A stretch of 20,624 bases of DNA from Hypsibius dujardini (lineage: Eukaryota > Tardigrada > Eutardigrada > Parachela > Hypsibiidae), in NCBI GenBank assembly GCA_001579985.1, contig LRSR01010307.1, forward strand, positions 1 to 20,624, written 5' to 3'. Below are positions 8,334 through 17,595 of this stretch, piece after piece. The notes beneath the pieces are model-generated. The model worked only from the letters and a program-made list of their open reading frames with translations. It made no database searches and had not been told where the DNA came from. The position numbers and the translations under genes were made by a program. The number at the start of each line of letters is the position of its first letter. Position 1 is the stretch's first letter.

Positions 8334-10160
8334 ATGGCTCGCTCCGTCGCTCTGGTGGTATTTGCCACCCTCCTCGCTGCGGTCTCCGCCGGCCAACAGC
8401 AACAACAACGCTTCCCCATTGCCAGCAGCCTTCGTGTGGCGAGTCAACAGAGCCAAGAACTCACCATCAAACTCGGCGATGACCATCTGACCTGTGCGGA
8501 CCCCCTGAAATGCCCGGGCGAGGTCAAAACCGTCACCGCTGACTACGGCACGTCTGGAAGGAAGGGCCGTCTCACCGCCACCTACCTGGACAATGGTACG
8601 CTCAACATCCAGACGGAGGGCATCACCGTCGGCAGCTCCTCCGAGGCAGTGCTCAGTCGGACGGATCTTCTCATTGGAGATGATTCGCCAGGGTGTCGGC
8701 TGACGGCTAGCAACACTGTCCTCAAATTCGGCGCGTGCGGCTTCAAGCAGATTATCCGCGATGACGTCATCTACCGGGAGATTGTCATCCAGGTGCGACA
8801 TCGCTTCACCAAGATTCCCACCTCTATCGTCCACCTTGTAGGGGGATTCAACGTACGAATCCAGGTGTACCTGCACTTGAGGATCAATCAGCCGGACTTG
8901 CCTACTCCCGACGCACCCCGTACACCCCCTACACTGGGCGTGTGCTCCGCTCTATTTCATAAGTGCGAACGGATCAAAGTTGAAAAAGGGAGGCAGACAG
9001 GCAGACAGACAAACAGACTAACACGCAAACGTATTTTTATGAAAATCTGTTGAAAATATTTACGAGCATTTCTTTAGATTAACGGCCGAGGTGTCCGAAA
9101 TACATAATCGACTGCAATTCAGCTTGTCGCCGGAGAACTACATCCCCGAAGCGGTGGGTTTCCAGCCCGAGACTTGTATCCTGCGACCTTTCTTCAAGAA
9201 TGGTAGTCTCTCGCTGGCTCCCGAACACGAAATCCGTATCCTCGAAAATGGGTAAGAATGATGACGCTTAATCTTGTGCAGACCTGTGTGTGACGACCTG
9301 TTTTCCCTTCGAGAACCTGGAAGTCCTGTTGACCTTACGATACACGATAACTACGAGTACTGCTTTTTGGAATTATTACTTGGACCACAAATTGAGAGAA
9401 GCCGAAATAGCAAGCCGACGAAAAGTAGACTGAATGAGAAGTTAGAAATCAAGGCGAGAAGTCGAGTCTCGATCGAGCTTCGAAGACCCATCCTTATCGG
9501 ACAGACATGTTTACAATCTAAACAAGCGCATTCTTCACTCGATACTGAAATATCATTCTCACAAGACAAGAACGAGAACTAAAGCATGAGAATTACAGTA
9601 CGAGTACATGTGAGGAATATGTGGCACAGGAGAATCAACCTAAAAATATTGACCGGCAAATCACAACAACAAATACAAACGTCATGCAAGTCATAATAAT
9701 CCTTATGTTTGCTGACTCCCCTTCCACTTTCCTTGCAGGATCTTCAAGAAAGATGAACTGCTGAAACAGAACATCACTCCCGGACGGTTGTACCGCTTCA
9801 ATACCATTCGACACTACTTGAGTAGTCTAGTGGCTGGATCAAGCTTCTTAGATGATAAAAAGAATCCTCGTCTGGAATGCACAGTCTGTCTGTGTAGCAT
9901 CAACGGGAATGAGTTGAAGCGGTGCAGAGAAAAGATTCTCAATGGAAAAGTTCCGGGTAAGAGAAGCTTAACTGTTTGGAGAAGTCAGTTAGATTTCAGA
10001 GAAGGACGCAACAAAAATGTGTCTTTCCCCTTTTGTTGCAGCTAAAATGTCGCCATTCTGGAGGGTTGCTTCCGATTTGGAGGATGTCGCAGCGCCGGTT
10101 GACACTGGCCTCGAGGCCGGACCTGTAGAGGTCGTCCCTGGCAGTGGTTTCTTCTACTAA
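8334..10160 (+). CDS. Gene C: secreted protein with complete ZP-N + ZP-C-like domain
   Basis: Four exons, 8334-8962, 9078-9251, 9739-9956 and 10042-10160, encode 379 residues ending in TAA. The start is the ATG at 8334; upstream the frame is open but without another suitable ATG. Signal peptide 1-19 (cleavage AVSA/G), then a short poly-Gln run (21-25). The ZP-N half has Cys54, Cys60 and Cys121, and the ZP-N signature of a Cys-Gly (GACGF, Cys135) followed by IIRDDVIYREIVI. The ZP-C half has PETCILRP, an ENG turn, and LECTVCLC...RC (Cys315, 318, 320, 330). Introns 1 and 2 are phase 2 at the same places as in gene A; intron 3 is phase 1. The exon 1 donor is weak (AA|GTGCGA) and was chosen because only phase-2 donors keep the frame into exon 2; GT|GTGCTC or GT|GTACCT nearby are alternatives. 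No membrane segment or GPI signal is seen. The tail after Cys330 is short and ends SGFFY. Confidence 0.78.
8992..9018. repeat. CAGA-rich tract in gene C intron 1
   Basis: Interrupted CAGA/CAGG units lie just after the proposed exon 1 donor, in the 115-base intron 8963-9077. The sense strand reads CAGA, as in gene A intron 2. Confidence 0.75.
9252..9738 (+). other. Gene C intron 2
   Basis: Donor GTAAGA at 9252 and acceptor CCTTGCAG at 9731-9738. A 102-codon open frame crosses it but shows no domain and does not fit the splice frame. The intron sits where gene A has its intron 2 and is in the same phase (2). Confidence 0.75.
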
Positions 10161-10254
10161 GCCAGAAGAGCCATTTCAAGAGAACCGTTTTGTGTGAATG
10201 ACTTTTAACAATATAAATCCCAAAGCTGTTTTTTATGGCTTGATTGCATGTCAG

Positions 10255-10260
10255 ATTAAA
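10255..10260 (+). terminator. Possible poly(A) signal of gene C (ATTAAA)
   Basis: ATTAAA, a common variant signal, lies about 95 bases after the gene C stop codon. This spacing is normal for a short 3' untranslated region. No stronger AATAAA is closer. Confidence 0.4.
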
Positions 10261-11152
10261 AATGTTATGGTTTCTTTCTTGAAGTACGCACCTGAGCTGA
10301 ATTTGATGTGCTAATGTTTTTGACGTTTGATTATGTCGATTCAGTGAAGGTAATACCAGAATACGGAGGGATTACATCTGTTTTTCAATTTAATGTTTAC
10401 AGGACTCTAGCGTCTTATTATACTAGTTAATATATTATATGATTGCCATAGAATACGGTTACTATACTATACTGTACTGTACTGTACTATGTAGTTAATA
10501 TTAATATATTTGTTATATACTAATTAATATTAGTATATTAGTATTAATAATTGTTCTAGGTTCCTATTTTTATTATGAGTTTTGTAGTGGCCTTTACATT
10601 TTTCTTTAAAAAATGGCTCCGGAAGGTCTCCTGAATACATCTATTCGTATCATCATGGCTCCCCTACGCCGCCCTTTAATCTTTATGTATTTTTTTTACA
10701 ATAGTATTATTTTTGAAAACATAAAAATTAATCTTCATCCTAGGAGATCAAGCCAGTTTTTGCATCGAGAGCAATCGCAATGTACACTACATACATGCAC
10801 AGTACATTATAGTACATATGCCGTAATCGTTTGTAGGTTGTTCATTTTAACCGATGGACGGATGACGGACGTTGCGAACGAGAGTGAGCCATTAAAATGC
10901 GTGCAATTCGTTGGGTTTGATGACATACGTGAGAATACTGCAATAACTAGGACTAAGTGTGGACTAGCAATGCCAGTAATGTCCAGTCGACGGACGAACA
11001 TCTTGGCAATAAAGGCCCATCAAGCATCGCAATATCAAGCCGTTTTCATTAAATGTCTCATCACACAACATCTTCTTAGTCAAATGTAAATCCCTTCATT
11101 ATTGTTCTGTATTACACAAATATATATTTTATCTTCAGCACTGCGAGGAGAA
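10261..11152. other. Intergenic spacer between genes C and D
   Basis: AT-rich with simple repeats at its left part (see 10463-10493). A 158-codon open frame at 10613-11089 begins with ATG, but its composition is spacer-like, it has no signal peptide or domain, and it is not joined to anything by splice sites, so I do not call it a gene. The sequence just before gene D (tatatattttatcttcag) could be a TATA-like element or a 3' splice site of an untranslated exon. Confidence 0.4.
10463..10493. repeat. Short pentanucleotide microsatellite (ACTAT/ACTGT)n
   Basis: About six units of five bases, two of ACTAT, three of ACTGT and one more ACTAT, within AT-rich spacer downstream of gene C. Confidence 0.8.
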
Positions 11153-14100
11153 ATGGACCGTACTGCGGTTCGGATGGGGAACCTCTTTCTACTAGGGATG
11201 GCCATCTTCATCATGATTTCTCCCCTGAGCGGTACGTTAAGAAATCTCGCTGAGGATGAAATTCGACATAACTTTGTTAAAAATAATATTATTTAATTAT
11301 TTATAGAAAGTAAAAATGAAAATTTTGCTTAAAAACAAGCGCCCCTTACCTCACCAAGTATTTAATAGGAAGGAAGGGGACGCTAGGAAAATTCAAATCG
11401 TGTTGTAATTGATATTCCATAAATTTCTTCTAATTATTTTTAGCATATTTTATATTTTATTTCAAAACTTGTAGCACATCAAATTGCTTTTTTAATGAAA
11501 AATCTTATACGACGTATGTGAAATATTTTGGGCGGCTCTTTAATTGATCTAGTGTTTAAACGTATTGCTAATACAGCAGATAAATGTTTCTGTAGAAAGA
11601 GCCTTCGCCATTTTTCAGGTGCTCAAACTCGGTTGCCGCGGAAATCCTCCCGTCTGAATGAGCCGAAAGCATGGTTGAAAGCCGGTCACGCAGCCTCAAA
11701 GCGGGCCTGGAATGAGACAGAGAGCGGCAAACCGATTGGAGCGGTGAGCAGCGATCTCCCCGAAGACGACGACCCAGACGATAATCACGGCGACGCAGAC
11801 CTTCCATCCACCAATAATCAACTTTCCCAGAAGACATCGCCAGCTCCAACAAATATTAGCTACAATGATGAGGACTGGATAGATCGAAACGGTGGACCTG
11901 TTGATGATGAAGGACACCCAAAAGAAGACCTCTCGGGGTATCCCGCGGTTCGACGGACTAGCTCAACAAAGGTCCAGCCTCGACGACTTGGAACGAGTCC
12001 TGTAACTAGGTAGCATATTTGGTCACAGACGGCAAATCTGTTCCAACTAATGCTGTTTAAATCGAAAATTAGTTTTAAAATAAATAGCAACTAATTTAAT
12101 TGGGAAGGGGGGATTTTAAGTCAAAATTAAACTTATTGACTTCAAATTGAGTTTAAACATTAATTGAAAATAATCTTATCTATTAACTTAAATCATTCAA
12201 TTCAATTTTTTCAGTTTGTCAAAATTATCTTATAAAATTGGTAACACAAGCAGAACTGTTCTTTCGCATGTCTTCTCTGAGTTTCCGCGTTATTTTAACC
12301 GCAAAAATTTACGGAATTCGTTTGATAAAGGAGTCTCGAGGTTGAAAAATCGATGCTGAAAGTGTACAGACACGATTGGATGACTGATAAAACTCATGGC
12401 AATCACTTAATTTATCAAGCAATTAATATTGTGTAGCAAATGCTAATACGAACAAAAAAAGATTATGTCCAGTTCAACGACAACGTTTTAAATTAACTAA
12501 AAACTAATATGAAGCATAAGCTTGAATTTAAGTTAAAAATAAAATTAATCTTCATTTAAAACTGATTTTAAATTTGATTAAAATTCATTTGAATAAAAGA
12601 AAATGCCTTTTTTGGGCATTTTAAATCATTAAATTAATCTAAACCACACTAGCGCTAACTTAAACTCTAATACAAAAAGACACCATTTTAATGTCCAATT
12701 CAAGGACAAATTTTTACAGATATTAAAAATTAATATCAAGCATGAGCCTAAATTCAAATTGCATTCAATTTAATCTTCATTTACAAGCGCTGTTAAATAA
12801 AATGAAAATTTATTCGATTTAAAAATAAAATACCTGTTTTTAGGCATTCTAAATCAAACTTTAAATTAATCTAAATAACACTAGTTCCAACGTCTATTTC
12901 AAATTATTTAATCAAACCAAAATCATCACCAATTTGATGTGACCTGATTGATGTAGCGCTTAAAATTGTGTTTGGTCTCATCCATACATAGATCGCCGGC
13001 CATCGTTTATGGGGAGGAAGAAGACCTTGAACCGGCAACAGCCTCAAAAGTCACAACTGAGACACGGCTCGAATTAAGGCAGACAACCACAGCTTCTCCG
13101 ATTGTGACTGCGACAGTTGAGTTGGTGGACCAAGATGAAGAGTCCGCCGCGTATGGCGGCACTCCACAGCCTCGAGAACTGTCAAGACCTCCGCAGTCCG
13201 TCCCTTACGGATCGGATGAAGAGGAAGAGATCGAACAAAGTACGACCATGCACGCAGTTAGGACAAAGACGCGTGTAAAAGCCCGTAAAACCACGACGAC
13301 GACGACGAGCTCGACAGCATCTCCGACTGTGACCGTGAGAAAGGTACTGGACCAAGAGGAAGAGCCCTTCGCGTACGGAGGACCTTCAACGACGACCGCA
13401 CAGCCTCGTCAGCTCACAGGAGCTCCTCAGGCTGCGATTTATGGAGAGGAGGAGGAGGAGGAGGATGAAGGACAAAGTACGACGACACATACTGTGAGAA
13501 CAAAGAAACGAGTCAAAGCAACGGTCGTGACGACGATGAGCACGATGACTTCTCGGGTGGTGGGGAAACCTCAGAGACCGTCTTACGATGCTGACGAGGT
13601 TGTCGCGGAAGAGGCGATGGAGGGGTTTGGGAGTACTCCGGCAACCGTTCGGGATCTGGCCGTCGGTCATACCGGCACGCGACGACGGACGACCATGATG
13701 AACGGTGAGGAAGCCTCGCTGTTTATCGGCAGTGTGAGTGGAAGCTCCGGCAGCGACGACCAGGATGGAAAGACGGACGAGGAAGGAGAAGACACGTGGC
13801 ACATCGGGGCGGTGTTGGTCCCCGTGCAGCAGGAAGCCACACCGCGGACTGTGGTGGTTGGTGAGTCGATGTCTGCGTCGGGACATGTGCAGGCTTCGGG
13901 GAGTAGTTCGAGCTCGTCGTCTGGAGGTTCGAGTAGTCAACAAGGTGGAAGCGCAAGTGTCAGTACTTCGCACGGAAACATGTCTTCGTAAGTTGACTTT
14001 TTAGAAACAGTTGTTAATTATGATTTGGTTATGATTTAATCTCACACTGATGTTTTCAAAAAATAAACAGATCGATAATTAGCATCTAGAATATTTTATT

Positions 14101-15006
14101 CAATAATATGGCTTCTTTAACGAATTTTTGAAGCGAACAGAGAGATTGGTCAAGTTTTTGTATCAACTAAAACTTAATTATTAAGGATTTTTAGTATACT
14201 TGTATTTGTAAGCAATTGATGGAACTTGATAACGCCGGGTGGACTATATTTAATGCATCTCTCTACAGTAAGTTATACACTTCTTTGTGCAACATCGATC
14301 CACAGCTTTGTCGTTTTTCTTCCGGAAACCGTTTTTTGTCGGCATATAACAGAACAATTGCTCACTAACTTACTTTATCAAACTTAAATATCATGTTACA
14401 GTTATTGCCCCTTTTTGCAGAAGCTTTCCAGCTCTTCAGGGAGTATCAACCTCGTCGTCGGTTCTCACCCAGTCTGCCTCGCATCAATCCGCTTCGACAA
14501 ATAGGTCGACCGCTTCTCAGACATCCGGTTCAGGCAGTAGTAGCAGCAACGAATCCGACGAGCCCGATGAGGATGACGACTCGTCTGGCGGGGGCCAGTC
14601 GGATCAGCAGACCAGCGGTCGTAACGGCATAACTTCGGCGGCCTACAAAGGTGGCCAACCGAGACCCAACTACAATTTCGCAGCTTCCCAAGGCCGTTCG
14701 CTCGGCGGTGGCTTCGGACAGGGCGGCAGTGGCTGGGGCAACTCAATGTCCTTCAATATAGCCCCACCACCAATGCCTCCGAACCCTCCGGAGCCTTTCA
14801 TCATGTCCATACCTCCTCCGCCAAATCCACCCTCCATCCCCGGCATTGACATGAATATTCCCGGTCCGCCGCCGTTTCCGTCCATGCCGTCCGTTCCGTC
14901 CATGCCGCAGATACAGTTTCCGGCCTTTCCGGAGATGCCGAGTTTCGGTAATAACGTCGGTTGGGGCGGAGGTGGAGGTGGAAGACAGGGATGGTCCTCC
15001 CGATGA
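11153..15006 (+). CDS. Gene D: secreted modular low-complexity protein, 683 residues
   Basis: Four exons, 11153-11231, 11619-12009, 12992-13987 and 14421-15006, join in one frame and end at TGA. The ATG at 11153 starts a signal peptide (1 to about 27). Residues 28-80 are basic; 80-156 are acidic and Asp/Pro-rich. Residues 163-354 hold three imperfect tandem repeats (starting at Tyr163, Tyr229 and Tyr307), each with YG plus a Glu-rich run, a Thr-rich VRTKxRVKA-like segment, and usually DQEEE...AYGG...QPR. A Ser/Gly-rich region (about 430-560) follows, then Gly-rich, then a Pro/Met-rich block (PPPxPP, PSMPSVPSMP) and a Gly-rich end GWGGGGGGRQGWSSR. No Cys-rich domain, membrane span or enzyme motif is seen. 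This layout is typical of structural extracellular proteins of cuticle, eggshell or adhesive secretions; the exact role is unknown. The exon 2 donor (AG|GTAGCA) is not consensus but joins exon 3 in frame; without it the protein would stop two bases later. Confidence 0.72.
12446..12900. repeat. Diverged tandem duplication in gene D intron 2, period about 225 bases
   Basis: Two copies, about 12446-12668 and 12669-12900, share ordered landmarks: aatac, then atgtccaRttcaaSgacaa, then taatatSaagcatRagc, aatcttcattta, tttttRggcatt, and aattaatctaaaYMacactag. Copies are clearly diverged. The intron (12010-12991) is AT-rich throughout and holds no coding potential. Confidence 0.75.
13008..13583 (+). 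repeat. Internal protein repeats of gene D (three units)
   Basis: Units begin at Tyr163 (13008), Tyr229 (13206) and Tyr307 (13440) and run 66, 78 and 48 residues. Each opens with YG and an acidic run, continues with Thr-rich and basic VRTK/RVKA-type sequence, and units 1 and 2 end with AYGG...QPRxL...PQ. The third is shortened after the Thr-rich part. Confidence 0.75.
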
Positions 15007-16072
15007 GTGCAATCTTCTTGCCATGGTTTCTTTTCTGTTTCGCAAGATAATTTTATAATTCCAAAAAATTTACCTTTTTGTATTAGTGCTGACACTCTGT
15101 TTTTTGATACAAGATTACAGTAACAGGTTTGAGACAAAGACAAAGGCCAAAGGCTCTCCTTCCTCAGAAGGTCCAAAAGGTCCCCGGACAACAAATTCGA
15201 AAGGGTCTGTTTTCCGCGCTCCAATGATTGATTTGCGACAACTAGTGGTCAAAAGTGTACTTTAATAGCAGGAATACTGCAATACTAAAGTATGTAAGTA
15301 TAAAGTAATAATAAAGTATACTTCAGTACTAAAGCATAAAGGATAAATTATAGAGTAAAGAATGAAGTATACGTCAATACAGAAGTATAAAATATAGAAT
15401 ATAGAGTAAAGAAATATGATGTAATAAATAAATAATAAACAAAATAAAAAAGAGAATAAAGTACACTTCAGTGCTGAAGTATAAAATATACTTGAATAAT
15501 AACTGAAGTGTTGAATGTAAATTTAAATGTAGCTATACTCAGGGAGTACCAGCAATACAGTATACTCATAGCAATGTAAAAAGTTGCTAATCAGCAGGAA
15601 CTGCCGAAAAAAGTTGAACTCTCACCTTTATTGGCGATCTTCATACTGACCCATTGCGAAATTACATACAAAACCACTCGTACTCGAACCAGGTGATAAG
15701 TTTTATCTCACAAGGTTTTATAGCAACGTTGATTTAATTGCTTAATTTGCACGGTTCTATAAGCCAGCATACGGTAGAGCAGACGAAAGTGATAAACATC
15801 AAGCACCTTAGGCGATTCGGACATCGCCTCCACACCTACTCTAACCATACTGCATTGACTAGCAGCGGATCCTAGAGCTTCAATCTTCATGCTGCTGCTC
15901 ATATTCACTGACCCTTCTGACCTAGATATGAATTGAGAGACATCGTCAAAGTTGCCATCAACGCGGAGCAGAAACGATACGAAATAAACTGCAGTGCGTG
16001 CTAATTTTCAAGGTCCTCCTCGTTTAGTTTCTCTAGTCTCGGGAGGTCTTTTCCATACGTTGATCCTGCAAA
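15007..16072. other. Spacer between genes D and E, including gene D 3' region
   Basis: AATAAA occurs at 15310-15315, about 300 bases past the gene D stop, and further copies near 15423-15440; any could end the gene D transcript. A set of related repeats fills 15250-15500 (separate entry). The minus-strand open frame 15708-15902 has an ATG but no domain, splice partner or signal peptide and is left uncalled. Confidence 0.4.
15250..15500. repeat. Degenerate repeats around AAGTATACTTCAGTACT
   Basis: Several related units with the core aaagtatacttcagtact occur, for example near 15315, 15365 (tgaagtatacgtcaatac) and 15459 (taaagtacacttcagtgctg). The first two units are followed by an atagagtaaaga-type tail. 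Parts of each unit are self-complementary. AT-rich, non-coding. Confidence 0.6.
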
Positions 16073-16980
16073 ATGATGTTTGCTGTTATTTTGCGTTGGC
16101 TTTGCTTCCTGGGTATCACTGCGACGTATGTTCGGGCATTTCCTGCCATTCCATGGCTCACCATTCCCAGCGCGTTCATTAACCAACCCATATGTAAGTA
16201 ACCGATCGAGAACGTTCAAAACGTTCAAATTCACAATATGTCTTTATACAGCTGAGCTACTAGTTAATACTCAGACTTATTTTAATACTTTAAAACGCAA
16301 AAGTACTGGTACGAATTAAGTATGTAATTACATGAATAATTCACATAAATTAATTTTGTAATATCTAATTATTATTAATTTATATATTGTCACATAGGAG
16401 TTACATATTAGCATGCTAAATTAATAAAATTAATTTCAGTACTATCAGCTCAGCTGCATAAGAACATTAACTGAAAATTTTATGTGCAATTACATTATCC
16501 CAAACTGATAATCCATTCCTGCAGTGCAGCTCAATTGAAACTTCCTCAAACAAAAGCTTGTGTTGGCCACGCTGTCAATGCCTGTCCGTTTTTTATCGGA
16601 ATATTACTAGTACAGTATATCAATATTGTAGTCAACTATATAACGCATACAATTATAAATAAAGGAACAATAAATAAACACCCACACATATATATATATA
16701 TAAAAAAGATGTAAATCAGTAATGGCACATGGAAAACGAAGTAGTCTACCATTGAAAATGAGTCCTTTTAGATTTAGCCCATCCACCGGTGTTCGCGACA
16801 GGAGGCGCAGGGGATCAACAGGCCGCCTACGGAGGTTACAGATTGGATATGTTCTACGAACCGCCCACCACAACCGCTGCTCCCGCGGCACCTGCTGCCA
16901 AAGACCTCGCCGCCGCAAGTGTAGCCGGATCCGGAAGTACCCAGGCATCAGCGAGCATGGGACGTCGTCGTCGTCGATAG
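16073..16980 (+). CDS. Gene E: small secreted Ala-rich protein with poly-Arg end
   Basis: Two exons, 16073-16193 and 16778-16980, give 107 residues ending in TAG. The ATG at 16073 (a second ATG follows directly) starts a signal peptide, MMFAVILRWLCFLGITATYV, with likely cleavage after VRA at residue 22. The donor is a strong GTAAGT in phase 1. Two acceptors six bases apart (…CTTTTAG at 16771 and …TTTAG at 16777) both keep the frame, so products of 109 or 107 residues are possible. The mature protein is Pro/Ile-rich, then has QQAAYGGYRLDMFYEPPTTT, an Ala-rich part and ends SASMGRRRRR. AYGG followed by TTT resembles the repeats of gene D, which suggests a related structural or secreted role. 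The Gly-Arg-Arg end also looks like a peptide-amidation and processing site. I do not recognise the family. An extra exon near 16514-16610 cannot be excluded. Confidence 0.55.
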
Positions 16981-17595
16981 GTGGCGCCTCTTTATACGGA
17001 GAAATATATCACAGCAGTTACTTGGTTTTTTGTTTTCTTCCCAACACTCCCATTTTGTTGCTGTTGAGTTCGTTCTCTGCAAATGAAGAGATAAATCATT
17101 TGAAACAGCAGTAAACCCCAACAATAATTCCGCATAACAATTTTTCAGTCATTTTATCTCAACCAGGAGCAATCAATCAAGCGAGGATATGGATATATCT
17201 CGAAAAATAATCAAACTTTCCAGTTCACGGCATTTTTTAGCGATTGAATATGAGAAATTTTACTTCTAACAAACGACATTTTTATTTTAGAAAAATAAGA
17301 AAATCCAAATTTCAATCTATTTTATATTATATCATATTATTCATTGGTCAACAAAATTTATCATCGTCTCGAAGTTTGAATTTTAACTTTTACAATTAAT
17401 TGTTCCATTGCCGACCTCAATAAATAACCGAAATGTAGTCTTCTCTTAATGCTTCAACTAATTATAACTAAAGACCTGAATTAGTAGGAATTACAACTAG
17501 AAAACGAGCATACTCATAGACCCAGCTCAAGGCAATCGATCAATCAATCAGAGAAGCCTCATCGAAACCCAAAAACACCTCCCACCTTAGCAAGA
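16981..17595. other. Convergent spacer between genes E (plus) and F (minus)
   Basis: AT-rich 3' regions of two convergent genes. A plus-strand AATAAA lies at 17419-17424, and a minus-strand AATAAA (plus TTTATT) at 17283-17288, about 310 bases past the gene F stop. Their order implies that the two transcripts could overlap at their ends. No gene is seen. I looked here for RPAC2-like exons on the minus strand and found none. Confidence 0.45.

Noticed and set aside
8250-8876. 208-codon minus-strand open frame over gene C exon 1
   Set aside because: Antisense shadow; the plus-strand frame has a signal peptide and ZP-N signature and splices onward.
10613-11089. 158-codon plus-strand frame starting with ATG
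   Set aside because: AT-rich spacer composition, no signal peptide, no domain, no splice partner. It may be chance.
13386-13973. 195-codon minus-strand open frame rich in Arg/Ser/His
   Set aside because: Antisense of gene D exon 3. The plus strand has the continuous, internally repeated protein with matching splice sites.
14670-15224. 184-codon open frame on the minus strand, Gly/Met-rich
   Set aside because: It is the antisense of the Pro-rich last exon of gene D, where CCN/GGN runs lack stops on both strands. It has no ATG at its start and no splice support.
15708-15902. Minus-strand frame starting MSSSMKIEALGS
   Set aside because: An ATG is present and GC is slightly raised, but there is no domain, neighbour exon or promoter evidence. 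It could be an exon of an unknown gene.
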